Shown here: positions 1 to 8,490 of the stretch, piece by piece
How positions within the stretch are numbered: the stretch's first letter is position 1
How the letters are laid out: every line of letters starts with the position of its first letter
Assembly: GCF_030013905.1 (NCBI RefSeq)
Contig: NZ_CP124862.1
Span: 2,731,051-2,795,050, forward strand
Direction of reading: 5' to 3'
Origin: Petroclostridium sp. X23
Lineage (GTDB): Bacteria; Bacillota; Clostridia; SK-Y3
Length of the DNA: 64,000 nucleotides
Translations under genes and position numbers: made by a program
Notes under the pieces: model-generated
The model's database searches: none
What the model saw: only the letters and a program-made list of their open reading frames with translations
What the model was told of the DNA's origin: nothing

Positions 1-632
1 TTGTGTACTACCTTCACGATCTGAGGGTTATTTTGATATTTTTTTGTTAACTCCATGATTTCTTTTGCTATCGTTGCGGAAAACAATATCGTTTGTCTTT
101 CTTCCGGCACCTTTTCCAATATTGTTTCGATGTCCTCTCTGAATCCCATATCCAGCATTTCATCCGCTTCATCTAAAATAATCATTTTTACAGTTTCCAT
201 ATTTAACGTTTTACGTCTCATATGATCCATTACACGTCCAGGAGTACCGATAATAATTTGTATGCCTTTTCTAAGCGCTTTGATCTGCCTGTCTATGGGT
301 TGCCCCCCATATATAGGCAAAATCTCTACGCCTCTTTTATACTTAGACAGCCTTTTCATCTCTTCGGCAACCTGAATAGCCAATTCTCTAGTAGGACACA
401 AAACCACTGCTTGAAGTTTTTTGCTTTGAGCATCTACCATCTCTAAAATCGGAATTCCGAAAGCAGCAGTTTTGCCCGTACCGGTTTGTGCTTGTCCAAT
501 CACATCTCTGCCTTCTAAAACAAACGGGATAGCCTGGGACTGAATAGGTGACGCTTCCTCAAACCCCATGTCGGCTATTGCTTTATTCATCTCCTCGGAC
601 AAATTAAGATCTTCAAATTTTAACTTTAACAT
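1..632 (-). CDS. DEAD-box ATP-dependent RNA helicase, N-terminal part (runs off the window)
   Basis: Only the first 210 or so codons are present; the gene continues past base 1. The visible part is the RecA-like domain 1 of a DEAD-box helicase: a Q-motif (ASPIQSQAIP) near residue 27, Walker A AQTGTGKT near 48, PTRELA near 80, TPGR near 130, DEAD near 153 and SAT near 181. The protein would unwind RNA duplexes using ATP, in ribosome assembly or mRNA turnover, and resembles the CshA/DeaD group. The ATG at 632 is preceded by a purine-rich stretch (AAAGGAAATAAAAGAG). Domain 2 and any C-terminal RNA-binding tail are outside the window, so the exact subfamily cannot be set. Confidence 0.93.
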   Translation of the reverse strand, partial: MLKLKFEDLNLSEEMNKAIADMGFEEASPIQSQAIPFVLEGRDVIGQAQTGTGKTAAFGIPILEMVDAQSKKLQAVVLCPTRELAIQVAEEMKRLSKYKRGVEILPIYGGQPIDRQIKALRKGIQIIIGTPGRVMDHMRRKTLNMETVKMIILDEADEMLDMGFREDIETILEKVPEERQTILFSATIAKEIMELTKKYQNNPQIVKVVH

Positions 633-1011
633 TATCTCTTTTATTTCCTTTCATAACTATTTTCTTTATCATTCTTCTTTTCTATATCTTATGTATTAAT
701 TATCCACATATTTATATAAAATTATAATACTTATAATATTCATAATAATTATTACCGTCAATATAGCTGTATTTACCCCAGCATGCAAAGTTATTGTATG
801 CTATCATCAGCGATTTGTCAAAGAAAAAGTGAATATTTTTTCTAGAAATAACGTGTAACTTTAAATGGTATGGAGAAAATGTATAATAATGAAACTTCAA
901 GCTTATCTTATTTAATAATGATTATTGTACATTTATATAAACTATGATAGACTATAGATAATTTAATATCATGTTATATCACCAGGTAATAATCGTTAAG
1001 GAGAATTGTAT
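633..1011. other. Intergenic region between divergent helicase and oxidoreductase genes
   Basis: Very AT-rich 379-base spacer that must hold the promoters of both divergent genes. A possible plus-strand -35-like TTGTAC lies near 924, but no convincing -10 partner was found. I see no coding or RNA structure here. Confidence 0.4.
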
Positions 1012-1959
1012 ATGAAGCTTAAAGAATTAAAAATTGGAAATATTACTGTGCCGGTTCCCATCATACAGGGAGGAATGGCTGTACGTATATCGACAGCTCC
1101 TCTTGCAGCTGCGGTGGCAAATGAAGGCGGTATCGGAATCATCGCAGGTACCGGCATGACACTGGATGAATTAAAAGCCGAGATACGCAAGGCAAGAGAA
1201 ATGACTAAAGGGATTGTCGGAGTAAATGTATTGTTTGCAGTAAGAGAATTTGCCGACTTGGTGAAAGGTGCGATTAATGAAGGCATAGATTTGATTATTT
1301 CCGGCGCAGGATTCTCCCGCGATATGTTTGTTTGGGGAAAAGAGGCTGGAGTGCCTATCGTCCCCATTGTATCCTCTGCAAAATTGGCAATCCTTGCAGA
1401 AAAACTAGGTGCTTCCGCTGTTGTTGTAGAAGGTAAGGAAGCCGGCGGACATCTCGGTACCGATAGACCGATGAGAGAAATACTTCCCGAGGTGTGCCAG
1501 GCTGTTAAAATCCCAGTTGTTGGTGCAGGAGGAGTAATCGACGGTCAAGATATCATTGATACTATAAAGCTCGGCGCCCATGGGGTACAAATGGGAACAA
1601 GATTTGCTGCCAGCAATGAATCTAATGCTTCACAACAGTTTAAGGACTTGTATGTAAAAGCAAAAAAAGAAGACGTTGTATTGGTGAAAAGTCCTGTAGG
1701 CTTGCCCGGTCAAGGAATACGAAACTATTTTTTTGATTTGTTAGAAGGCGGAAACAGCCCTCAGATACAGAACTGTACAGGATGCTTGAAACGATGCTCC
1801 CACAATTTTTGTATTATGGATGCACTGAAAAATGCATGTATATCGGGGGATGATAAAAAGGCGTTGGTTTTTTCAGGCGAATATGTTCATAAGATCAAAG
1901 ACATTCTTCCGGTAAAAACTATATTTAAGAACTTATTAAATGATGTAAAAAACTCTTAA
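1012..1959 (+). CDS. NAD(P)H-dependent flavin oxidoreductase (nitronate monooxygenase / FabK-like)
   Basis: A 315-residue FMN-dependent TIM-barrel protein of the 2-nitropropane dioxygenase/FabK superfamily. Family signs are the N-terminal PIIQGGMAVRIS strand, GGIGIIAGTGMT, the KEAGGHLGTDR loop and the VVGAGGVIDG phosphate-binding segment. The C-terminal tail has a cluster of Cys (CTGCLKRCSHNFC), seen in clostridial members. It may be an enoyl-ACP reductase (FabK) or a nitronate monooxygenase; no fatty-acid genes lie nearby to support FabK. The start is ATG 1012, 8 bases after a GGAG at 1000-1003; an upstream TTG at 1006 is too close to that site. A terminator follows at 1977. Confidence 0.85.
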   Translation: MKLKELKIGNITVPVPIIQGGMAVRISTAPLAAAVANEGGIGIIAGTGMTLDELKAEIRKAREMTKGIVGVNVLFAVREFADLVKGAINEGIDLIISGAGFSRDMFVWGKEAGVPIVPIVSSAKLAILAEKLGASAVVVEGKEAGGHLGTDRPMREILPEVCQAVKIPVVGAGGVIDGQDIIDTIKLGAHGVQMGTRFAASNESNASQQFKDLYVKAKKEDVVLVKSPVGLPGQGIRNYFFDLLEGGNSPQIQNCTGCLKRCSHNFCIMDALKNACISGDDKKALVFSGEYVHKIKDILPVKTIFKNLLNDVKNS

Positions 1960-1976
1960 TAAAATAAGCAAATAAA

Positions 1977-2008
1977 AAAAGTTATTCTTATAAAAAAGAA
2001 TAACTTTT
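1977..2008 (+). terminator. Rho-independent terminator after the flavin oxidoreductase
   Basis: A 13-bp perfect stem (arms 1977-1989 and 1996-2008) with a 6-base loop. The descending arm ends in TTTT. It starts 18 bases after the oxidoreductase stop codon. Confidence 0.85.
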
Positions 2009-2083
2009 CTTACTTCAGTTTGCCTTGCGATAAGCTTTTATGGACTTTTACTTGCTGATATGGACTACTTTCATCTAGTATAC

Positions 2084-2218
2084 TTATCTTTCACAAGGAC
2101 CGAAAAAGTTAAAACCACCACAGAAACAGAAGAAAATCGCAATTATAACTATAATCCAAATCCATTCATTACCACCATAAGGATAACAGCCATAGTTATC
2201 AGTTCTTACATCAGCCAT
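2084..2218 (-). CDS. Small hydrophobic Cys-containing protein (44 aa), possible spore or membrane peptide
   Basis: Too short for normal gene callers but well supported. A strong GAGAGGAGGCGAATA ribosome site precedes ATG 2218, and the frame runs 44 codons to TAA at 2084-2086. It begins MADVRTDNYGCYPYGGN, then has one hydrophobic segment (WIWIIVIIAIFFCFCGG, residues 19-35) and a short CER tail. The make-up resembles the short Gly/Cys-rich single-span peptides of spore-formers (YjcZ/SscA-like), but I cannot assign a family. It is divergent from a second, similarly built peptide at 2377; both start with MAD. Confidence 0.65.
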   Translation of the reverse strand: MADVRTDNYGCYPYGGNEWIWIIVIIAIFFCFCGGFNFFGPCER

Positions 2219-2376
2219 TATATTCGCCTCCTCTCTACTCATTTCTAATAGTATACTATGCCTTTCACCATTAAATGGTTACATCAATTATAGTAGTCTG
2301 TCACCATTTATCATTGCTTTGCATAATATGTATTAGTAATATGTAAACAAAAAAATAACACAAGGAGGTATATACA

Positions 2377-2487
2377 ATGGCTGACGGATGTGGCTACGGC
2401 CTTTTTGGAGATCGTTCCGAGATACTCTTTTTTATCCTGATTTTCTTATGTTTATTCTATCAACCATGCTGCAACAGACCCTGCTAA
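2377..2487 (+). CDS. Small hydrophobic Cys-containing protein (36 aa), divergent partner of the 2084-2218 peptide
   Basis: The ribosome site AAGGAGGTATATACA precedes ATG 2377; the frame closes at TAA 2485-2487. The sequence is MADGCGYGLFGDRSE, a 13-residue hydrophobic stretch, then a Cys-rich end (QPCCNRPC). A clear terminator follows at 2553. The strong ribosome site, short Gly/Cys-rich head and single hydrophobic span suggest a small membrane or spore-coat peptide. This is inferred from composition only. Five cysteines in 36 residues is unusual. Confidence 0.6.
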   Translation: MADGCGYGLFGDRSEILFFILIFLCLFYQPCCNRPC

Positions 2488-2552
2488 AAATAATATATGT
2501 TGAATACTAGAAAGCCCTCACAAAATAAACAGATATACTTAAACTAAAATTT

Positions 2553-2590
2553 AACGTGATGCTCAATATGAACATCACGTTTTTGTTTTT
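2553..2590 (+). terminator. Rho-independent terminator after the 36-aa peptide gene
   Basis: 9-bp stem AACGTGATG/CATCACGTT (2553-2561 and 2573-2581) with an 11-base loop, followed by TTTTGTTTTT. Confidence 0.85.
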
Positions 2591-2703
2591 AATACTTATT
2601 GGTTAATCTTCGAAATCATCCTTGAACGCCATGGAATAACAATACGGACGGCCACTAGCCACCCCTACATTTATGTTGCCTATAAAATTTTGCACGGGAT
2701 GAA

Positions 2704-4878
2704 TCACTTTTTCAATTTTGCCAGTGCGTCAGCTAGTGCAGAGTTAATAGGTTGTTCTATGCTCTGATTTTTCAGGTAGCGATTCACTTGATTCTTATCC
2801 ATACTTCCCTTTTGTTCACTCTTTCGCTTATTAAATGTGGAAAGCTTCTCACGGTAACCACAAGAGCAGGTAAACAGCTTGTTCTCTCCTTCTCCTCTAA
2901 TTTCCATCTTTTTATGACATTGCGGGCACCGTGCATTGGATACCTGCGATACACCTTTCCGGTATCCGCACTCACGGTCGGGACACACCAGCATTTTGCC
3001 TTTCTTGCCCTTCACGTCTAAAAGATATTTCCCACAATCAGGACATCGTTCTCTCGTCATATTATCATGCTTAAATGACGCTGAACTGGTTATTACAGAA
3101 GAAACCAGCTTGCTGGCATAACCTCTGATATTGTTAATAAATCCCGCAGCCTCTATTTTACCCCTGCTGATTTCGGATAGCTGCTGCTCCCACTCAGCCG
3201 TCAGTTCCGGAGATTTGATATCTTCCGGCACCAACTCTACAAGCTGAATTCCTTTGGATGTCGGGTAAATCTCTTTTCCCCGCCTTTCGATACAAAAGGT
3301 GTTAAACAGCTTTTCGATAATATCCGCCCGGGTTGCCGGTGTCCCAAGTCCACTGGTATTCTCAAGTGTTTCCCGTAAAGCTTTATCATCAATAAACTTA
3401 CCCGGATGCTCCATAGCAGACAACAGTGTCGCTTCTGTATATCGAGCCGGCGGCTTTGTTTTTCCATTTACCAGATTAGTAGAAAGAATTTTCAGTTTCT
3501 CACCTTTTTGCAGCTTTGGAAGAGATTGATCCTTCTCTTCACCTTCATCATCTTCTTCCTCGGTATACCCGTCATATACAGCCTTCCATCCTTTTGCCTT
3601 AATGATTTTTCCCTTTGCATAGAAGTTTTCCCCGCCGGCATTCACTTTGACCGTTGTCTGCTCGTATTCAAAAGGTGGATTTAACACTGCTATAAACCGT
3701 TTCACAATCAAATCATAAATATTACGCTCTTCTGAGTTTAAAGAGCTTAAATCTACATATTGCTCGGTTGGAATAATGGCATGATGATCTGTAACCTTAC
3801 TATTATCCATAAACCTTTTGGTTACTCTTAACTTACTTTTTAATACATCTCTTACCAAGGTAGTATATGGACCTATTGCTATACTTTTTAAGCGTTCAGG
3901 CAATGTAGGCACAATATCATCCGTAATATATTTTGAATCGGTTCTGGGATAGGTTACAAGTTTATGTGTTTCATACAACCGCTGCATAATGGATAGGGTC
4001 TGTTTTGCTGAATACCCATATCTACGATTGGCATCCCTCTGCAGCTCCGTGAGGTCATAAGCAAGCGGAGGTAGATCCTGCTTCGCATCTTTTTTTACAT
4101 CTATAACTTCTCCTGTCTGCCCGCTAATCTTTCTTATGATTTCATCAGCCTTATCTTTGTTCAAAATACGTGTCTGCCCAGTGGAACGGTCTTGCCATTG
4201 AATAGTAAATCCGTTTACTTTTGCATGAACAGTCCAAAAATCTTTTGGATTAAACTTTTTTATTTCCTCTTCACGATGTACGATCATTGCTAGAGTAGGC
4301 GTTTGTACTCTTCCTGCCGAAAGCTGTGCGTTATATTTACAAGTTAAAGCCCTGGTAACATTTAAGCCCACCAACCAATCCGCCTCTGCACGGCATTGCG
4401 CTGACATATACAGCTTATCATACTGCCGTGAAGGCTTCAAATTATTAAAGCCTTCACGTATAGCTTTATCTGTTTGTGAAGAAATCCATAAGCGCCTTAT
4501 TGGTTTTCGGAAACCCGCCTTTTCTATAATCCATCGTGCAACCAGCTCTCCCTCTCTCCCTGAGTCTGTAGCAATGACCATTTCCTCTATATCGTTCCGC
4601 TTCATCAACCCTCTAACGATCCCAAACTGCTTGGCGGTTTGCTTGATAATCACCAAATCCATTTTTTTAGGAATCATCGGCAAGTCTTCCAAGTTCCATG
4701 TTTTATATTTTTTATGATACATTTCAGGATCAGCCAATGTGACCAAATGTCCTAAAGCCCATGTAACGATATATTTTGGCCCTTCAATATATCCATTGCC
4801 GTTTTGACGGCAGTTCAATACTTTCGCAATATCACGTCCAACCGAAGGTTTCTCAGCGAGCACCAAAATTTTTCCCAT
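2704..4878 (-). CDS. topB: DNA topoisomerase III (type IA)
   Basis: A 724-residue type IA topoisomerase, which relaxes and decatenates DNA through a transient 5'-phosphotyrosine. The TOPRIM domain starts at residue 4 (VLAEKPSVGRDIAKVL) and carries the metal-site ATDSGREGE motif near 104. The active-site Tyr lies in LVTYPRTDSKYI near 309. Two C-terminal zinc ribbons (CPDCGKY...CPDRECGY and CPQCHKK...CSCGY, about residues 609-680) are the tail type seen in Firmicute TopB. The length is normal for TopB with zinc ribbons. ATG 4878 is the natural start. The gene stands alone; nothing here suggests it belongs to a conjugative element. Confidence 0.95.
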   Translation of the reverse strand: MGKILVLAEKPSVGRDIAKVLNCRQNGNGYIEGPKYIVTWALGHLVTLADPEMYHKKYKTWNLEDLPMIPKKMDLVIIKQTAKQFGIVRGLMKRNDIEEMVIATDSGREGELVARWIIEKAGFRKPIRRLWISSQTDKAIREGFNNLKPSRQYDKLYMSAQCRAEADWLVGLNVTRALTCKYNAQLSAGRVQTPTLAMIVHREEEIKKFNPKDFWTVHAKVNGFTIQWQDRSTGQTRILNKDKADEIIRKISGQTGEVIDVKKDAKQDLPPLAYDLTELQRDANRRYGYSAKQTLSIMQRLYETHKLVTYPRTDSKYITDDIVPTLPERLKSIAIGPYTTLVRDVLKSKLRVTKRFMDNSKVTDHHAIIPTEQYVDLSSLNSEERNIYDLIVKRFIAVLNPPFEYEQTTVKVNAGGENFYAKGKIIKAKGWKAVYDGYTEEEDDEGEEKDQSLPKLQKGEKLKILSTNLVNGKTKPPARYTEATLLSAMEHPGKFIDDKALRETLENTSGLGTPATRADIIEKLFNTFCIERRGKEIYPTSKGIQLVELVPEDIKSPELTAEWEQQLSEISRGKIEAAGFINNIRGYASKLVSSVITSSASFKHDNMTRERCPDCGKYLLDVKGKKGKMLVCPDRECGYRKGVSQVSNARCPQCHKKMEIRGEGENKLFTCSCGYREKLSTFNKRKSEQKGSMDKNQVNRYLKNQSIEQPINSALADALAKLKK

Positions 4879-4989
4879 ATACTTATCTTCCTCTCATATC
4901 TAGTCTTTACTTATTATACCATAATTTATATGTTTTTTTGATCAAACATGCGAACAATCGGAGGCTGTTGAAACAGTGCCTAATTGTCC

Positions 4990-5069
4990 AGAAATCACAC
5001 TAGGGGACAGGGCCGCAGTCCGGCCAAAAATCAGGCCTGACAGCAGACCAGTCCCCTAGTCTGATTTCT
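4990..5069. repeat. Imperfect inverted repeat with GGGGAC/GTCCCC arms
   Basis: The 19-base arms (4990-5008 and 5051-5069) pair with one mismatch; each carries ACTAGGGGAC or its complement. The interior contains a further small GGCC...GGCC hairpin. The GGGGAC core is shared with the repeats at 5105, 35840 and 63706, so it may belong to a family of hairpin repeats. A role as terminator for the ABC-F gene is possible but there is no U-tract. Confidence 0.6.
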
Positions 5070-5104
5070 TCTTCTCAGAAAATTGCAACTTTATCAGTGG
5101 TTTC

Positions 5105-5153
5105 GAACAGTCCCTCTGTTATGGAAAAAACTGACCAACGGCAGGGACTGTTC
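5105..5153. repeat. Hairpin repeat GAACAGTCCCT...AGGGACTGTTC
   Basis: Perfect 11-bp arms (5105-5115 and 5143-5153) around a 27-base loop, starting just downstream of the ABC-F stop on the minus strand. The core AGGGACTGTTC resembles the GGGGACRGTT core of the other repeats in this window. It may double as an RNA-stabilising hairpin. Confidence 0.55.
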
Positions 5154-5182
5154 TCATGCTTGACATATAGAAAAAGTTAATC

Positions 5183-6769
5183 CTAAAGTTCTTTAAATTC
5201 TAAATACTCATCATAACTCATTCTCTTATCCATAACTCCATCTTCCGTTATTTCTATGATCCGATTGGCTATGGTTTGAATAAACTGGTGGTCGTGAGAA
5301 GCAAATAAAATATTGCTTTTATAATCTACCAGTCCATTATTGAGCGCAGTAATAGATTCGAGGTCCAAATGGTTGGTTGGGTGATCAAGCATCAGCACAT
5401 TTGCACCGCTTAACATCATTTTCGAAAGCATGCAACGAACCTTCTCACCACCTGAAAGCACTTGTACTTCCTTTAATGGTTCTTCACCTGAAAACAGCAT
5501 TCTCCCCAAGAACCCTCTGAGATAACTTTCACTCTTCTCTTCGGAAAATTGGCGCAGCCAATCAACAAGGTTTAATTCACAATCATTAAAATACTGGGAA
5601 TTATCCTTCGGAAAATATGACTTTGTTATAGTCACACCCCATTTATATTCTCCCGCATCCGCTTCCATTTCCCCATTTAATATTTTAAATAGTGCCGTGA
5701 TCGCATTCTCATCGCCTAAAAACACGATCTTGTCTTCTTTTGCCACCGTAAAGGAAACATTATTTAAAAGCTTGGTTCCCTCTATGGTTTTTGATATACT
5801 ATCAACCCTTAAGATATCATTTCCTACTTCCCTGTTGGGTTTGAAACCTACAAACGGATATTTACGGGAAGATGGCTGAATATCGTCAAGCGTGATTTTT
5901 TCCAGCAGCTTTTTCCTTGAAGTCGCTTGTTTCGATTTCGAAGCATTCGCACTAAAGCGTGCAATAAACTCCTGAAGTTCCTTTATCTTTTCTTCCTTTT
6001 TCTTGTTCTGATCTCTAGCCAATTGCAGTGCTAGCTGGCTGGATTCATACCAAAAATCATAGTTGCCTACATAAAGCTTTATTTTCCCGAAATCAACGTC
6101 TGCCATATGTGTGCATACTTTATTTAAAAAGTGCCTGTCATGGGAAACGATAATGACAGTTCCTTCAAAATCTATTAAAAACTCTTCCAACCAATTAATA
6201 GCTTTGATATCAAGGTGGTTGGTAGGCTCATCCATGATCAGAATACCCGGCTTACCAAATAACGCCTGGGCAAGCAATACTTTCACCTTTTCAGCTCCGG
6301 TAAGCTCACTCATCTTCCTATAATGTAATGTCGTATCTATTCCGAGACCTTGAAGGAGAATGGACGCATCCGATTCGGCTTCCCATCCGTTAAGCTCCGC
6401 AAATTCGCCTTCCAGCTCCGAAGCCTTTATACCGTCTTCATCGCTGAAATCCTCTTTGGCATACAGCGCTTCCTTTTCTTTCATAATTTCATATAGTCTT
6501 AAATTACCCATGATGACTGTTTCCATAACCTCATATTGATCATATTGATAGTGGTCCTGTTTCAGTACGGATATTCTCATACCCGGATCTATCACGACTT
6601 CACCTGTATTGGGTTCTATTTCACCGTATAAGATTTTTAAAAAGGTAGATTTTCCGGCACCATTCGCACCAATAACCCCATAACAGTTTCCTATGGTGAA
6701 TTTTATATTTACATCCTCAAATAGTTTTCTTTCTCCATAACGCAAGCTGACATTTATTACATTAATCAT
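5183..6769 (-). CDS. ABC-F family ATPase (YkpA/YbiT-like), ribosome-associated
   Basis: 528 residues with two ABC ATPase domains, no membrane segment, and a charged linker (RDQNKKKEEKIKELQEF, about 245-285): the ABC-F layout. NBD1 has Walker A GANGAGKST near 34 and Walker B DEPTNHLD near 190, but its signature reads LTGAEK rather than LSGGEK. NBD2 has a degenerate Walker A (GDENAITALF), an intact LSGGEK and a Walker B ending LDHPTNHLD, so His stands where the catalytic Glu normally is. ABC-F proteins act at the ribosomal E site in translation or antibiotic protection; the asymmetric NBD2 recalls the YbiT/YkpA branch. The ATG at 6769 follows TAAAGGATGGATAAGAA. Confidence 0.88.
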   Translation of the reverse strand: MINVINVSLRYGERKLFEDVNIKFTIGNCYGVIGANGAGKSTFLKILYGEIEPNTGEVVIDPGMRISVLKQDHYQYDQYEVMETVIMGNLRLYEIMKEKEALYAKEDFSDEDGIKASELEGEFAELNGWEAESDASILLQGLGIDTTLHYRKMSELTGAEKVKVLLAQALFGKPGILIMDEPTNHLDIKAINWLEEFLIDFEGTVIIVSHDRHFLNKVCTHMADVDFGKIKLYVGNYDFWYESSQLALQLARDQNKKKEEKIKELQEFIARFSANASKSKQATSRKKLLEKITLDDIQPSSRKYPFVGFKPNREVGNDILRVDSISKTIEGTKLLNNVSFTVAKEDKIVFLGDENAITALFKILNGEMEADAGEYKWGVTITKSYFPKDNSQYFNDCELNLVDWLRQFSEEKSESYLRGFLGRMLFSGEEPLKEVQVLSGGEKVRCMLSKMMLSGANVLMLDHPTNHLDLESITALNNGLVDYKSNILFASHDHQFIQTIANRIIEITEDGVMDKRMSYDEYLEFKEL

Positions 6770-6925
6770 TTCTTATCCATCCTTTACATTTTGCATACTG
6801 CCTTATTGTATCATAATACTATGGATATGGGAAATAGCTTTTTATCTATCATCATAATATGGTATAATATCTACATATATGGAGCAAATTTGTAAAAAAT
6901 CTTAAATTATTTAAGGAGAGATTTC

Positions 6926-7273
6926 ATGTATAGGCAGTTCTGCAAAAACCTTAATAACTTTATAAAATTGAATAAATCCTCGCCAAATATAAGACTTCAG
7001 TTAGCCCAAGAGATAGTATTTTTGACCGACGTAAATAAGTATATACGGCTAAAAGAAAATAATTATATAGAATCTAAACAAATCAGTAACTTCATAAACC
7101 AACTGGCATTGTATAAAGAAAAATATCCTGCTATTGGCAAATTCATCTGGGAGCTCTGGGCATACGGCTTTGATATTGAAGAAGATGATTCGGTGAAAAA
7201 AGAATCCGCTGAAGTTGTAGCAGAAAAGGCAAAGCTGATTGATCTTCTGCTTAGCACACAGTATTTCGTTTAA
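6926..7273 (+). CDS. Hypothetical protein, 115 aa
   Basis: I do not recognise this protein. It is small and probably alpha-helical and soluble, with no signal peptide or membrane span, and it has an acidic patch (DIEEDDSVKKESAEVVAEKAK) in the last third. ATG 6926 follows a good ribosome site (TTAAGGAGAGATTTC), and a strong terminator begins at its stop codon, so it looks like a real single-gene transcript. It is divergent from the ABC-F gene and convergent with the efflux operon. Confidence 0.7.
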   Translation: MYRQFCKNLNNFIKLNKSSPNIRLQLAQEIVFLTDVNKYIRLKENNYIESKQISNFINQLALYKEKYPAIGKFIWELWAYGFDIEEDDSVKKESAEVVAEKAKLIDLLLSTQYFV

Positions 7274-7307
7274 AAGCTTCATAGTTACCAGCAACTATGA
7301 AGCTTTT
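7272..7307. terminator. Bidirectional terminator between convergent genes
   Basis: Perfect 15-bp stem (7272-7286 and 7293-7307) with a 6-base loop. It is flanked by A-runs on the left and T-runs on the right, so it can stop transcription from the 115-aa gene and from the efflux operon coming the other way. Confidence 0.9.
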
Positions 7308-7323
7308 TGTAATCATTTTCATA

Positions 7324-8478
7324 TTAATCCAAACTCTTTTTAAATCTCTTTATTGCCGTAGTAAGAATAATAGTGAGAAAGACGACCAACGCAAGGGTGT
7401 CCTGCCATAAATAATTCATTTCTATTCCCTTCAAAATGATTCCCCTATCAATCTGCATGAAATAGGAAAGCGGAATCAGAAAGCTGATAGGGCGAATCCA
7501 CACCGGAACTGCTTCAAGCGGAAATACAAATCCCGAAAGCAATACACTTGGCAAAATGATAATCATTGTAAGCTGCATCGCTTGTGATTGATTTCTTGCG
7601 AATGTAGAAATCAACATTCCTATGGCAAGAGCACAAATGACAAATAACGCGCCTAGCAGCAGCAGTAAAAAAACATTGCCTAATATCTGAACCTTGAACC
7701 ACCAGCGGCATATCCCTAATGCCAGCAAAAATGCGCCATAACCGATCATAATATAAGGAATAAGTTTTGCCAGGATCAATTCGGTGGATTTAATAGGGGT
7801 AACAATCAATTGTTCAATGGTTCCTCTTTCTTTTTCTCGAACCATTGCAAAAGCCGTAAGCATTACAGTAATATTTTGCAGTATTAAGCCTACCAGTCCC
7901 GGTATGGTAAACTTGTTATTATCCATATTCGGGTTATACCATACTTTTGTGTTAAGCTCTACCCCCGGTGCTTTCATGTCCGTCATTCCTTTTGCATTGA
8001 GGAACTTTTCCCGTAAATCCACCGAATAATGATTGGAAATGAGAACACCGCTATTTAAAGCAGTCCTGGCCAGCGTAGGATCAGTTCCATCAATCACCAG
8101 CAATGGCTGAGCACTTTTATTTTGCTTGAGATCTGTCGCAAAATCCGCAGGAATCATGATGCCTGCTTTCACCCTGCCGCTATCCAATAGCGCAGTGAGC
8201 TCATCCTCGCTTGATACCGAATATTTTGTAACAAAATACTGAGTGCTTTCAAATTTATCAATATATTCTCTGCTTTGCTGTGTTTTACTTTGATCAAAAA
8301 CAGCGGTAGCAATATGGTCGACCTCCGTATTGACAGCATAACCAAACAGCACCATCATCATGATGGTCATACCAATGGGCGCCCTCATACTGAACGGGTC
8401 TCTTCGAATCTGAATGAATTCTTTTTTTATAATGGCAATAAATCTTTGGAAGTTAAAAGGTACTTTATTTTTCTTCAT
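7324..8478 (-). CDS. ABC-2 type permease of a drug/toxin efflux system (YhhJ-like)
   Basis: 384 residues with one N-terminal membrane helix (about 29-50), a large extracytoplasmic domain (about 55-190) and five more helices at the C-terminus (FTIPGLVGLILQNITVML onward). This is the ABC2_membrane_3 topology of YhhJ/YbhR/YbhS-type exporters. The segment VREKERGTIEQLIVTPI is the conserved cytoplasmic ERGT motif of the family. It is the last gene of a three-gene operon with the ATPase (12 bases upstream) and the HlyD-like adaptor. It would export a hydrophobic or toxic compound; the substrate is not evident. Confidence 0.9.
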   Translation of the reverse strand: MKKNKVPFNFQRFIAIIKKEFIQIRRDPFSMRAPIGMTIMMMVLFGYAVNTEVDHIATAVFDQSKTQQSREYIDKFESTQYFVTKYSVSSEDELTALLDSGRVKAGIMIPADFATDLKQNKSAQPLLVIDGTDPTLARTALNSGVLISNHYSVDLREKFLNAKGMTDMKAPGVELNTKVWYNPNMDNNKFTIPGLVGLILQNITVMLTAFAMVREKERGTIEQLIVTPIKSTELILAKLIPYIMIGYGAFLLALGICRWWFKVQILGNVFLLLLLGALFVICALAIGMLISTFARNQSQAMQLTMIIILPSVLLSGFVFPLEAVPVWIRPISFLIPLSYFMQIDRGIILKGIEMNYLWQDTLALVVFLTIILTTAIKRFKKSLD

Positions 8479-8490
8479 GTAAATCGCCTC

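Larger units (their letters stand above)
4879..5182. other. Intergenic region with two hairpin-forming repeats
   Basis: This 304-base spacer upstream of topB and downstream of the ABC-F gene holds no ORF with a ribosome site. It contains the two inverted repeats listed separately (4990-5069 and 5105-5153). Confidence 0.6.
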
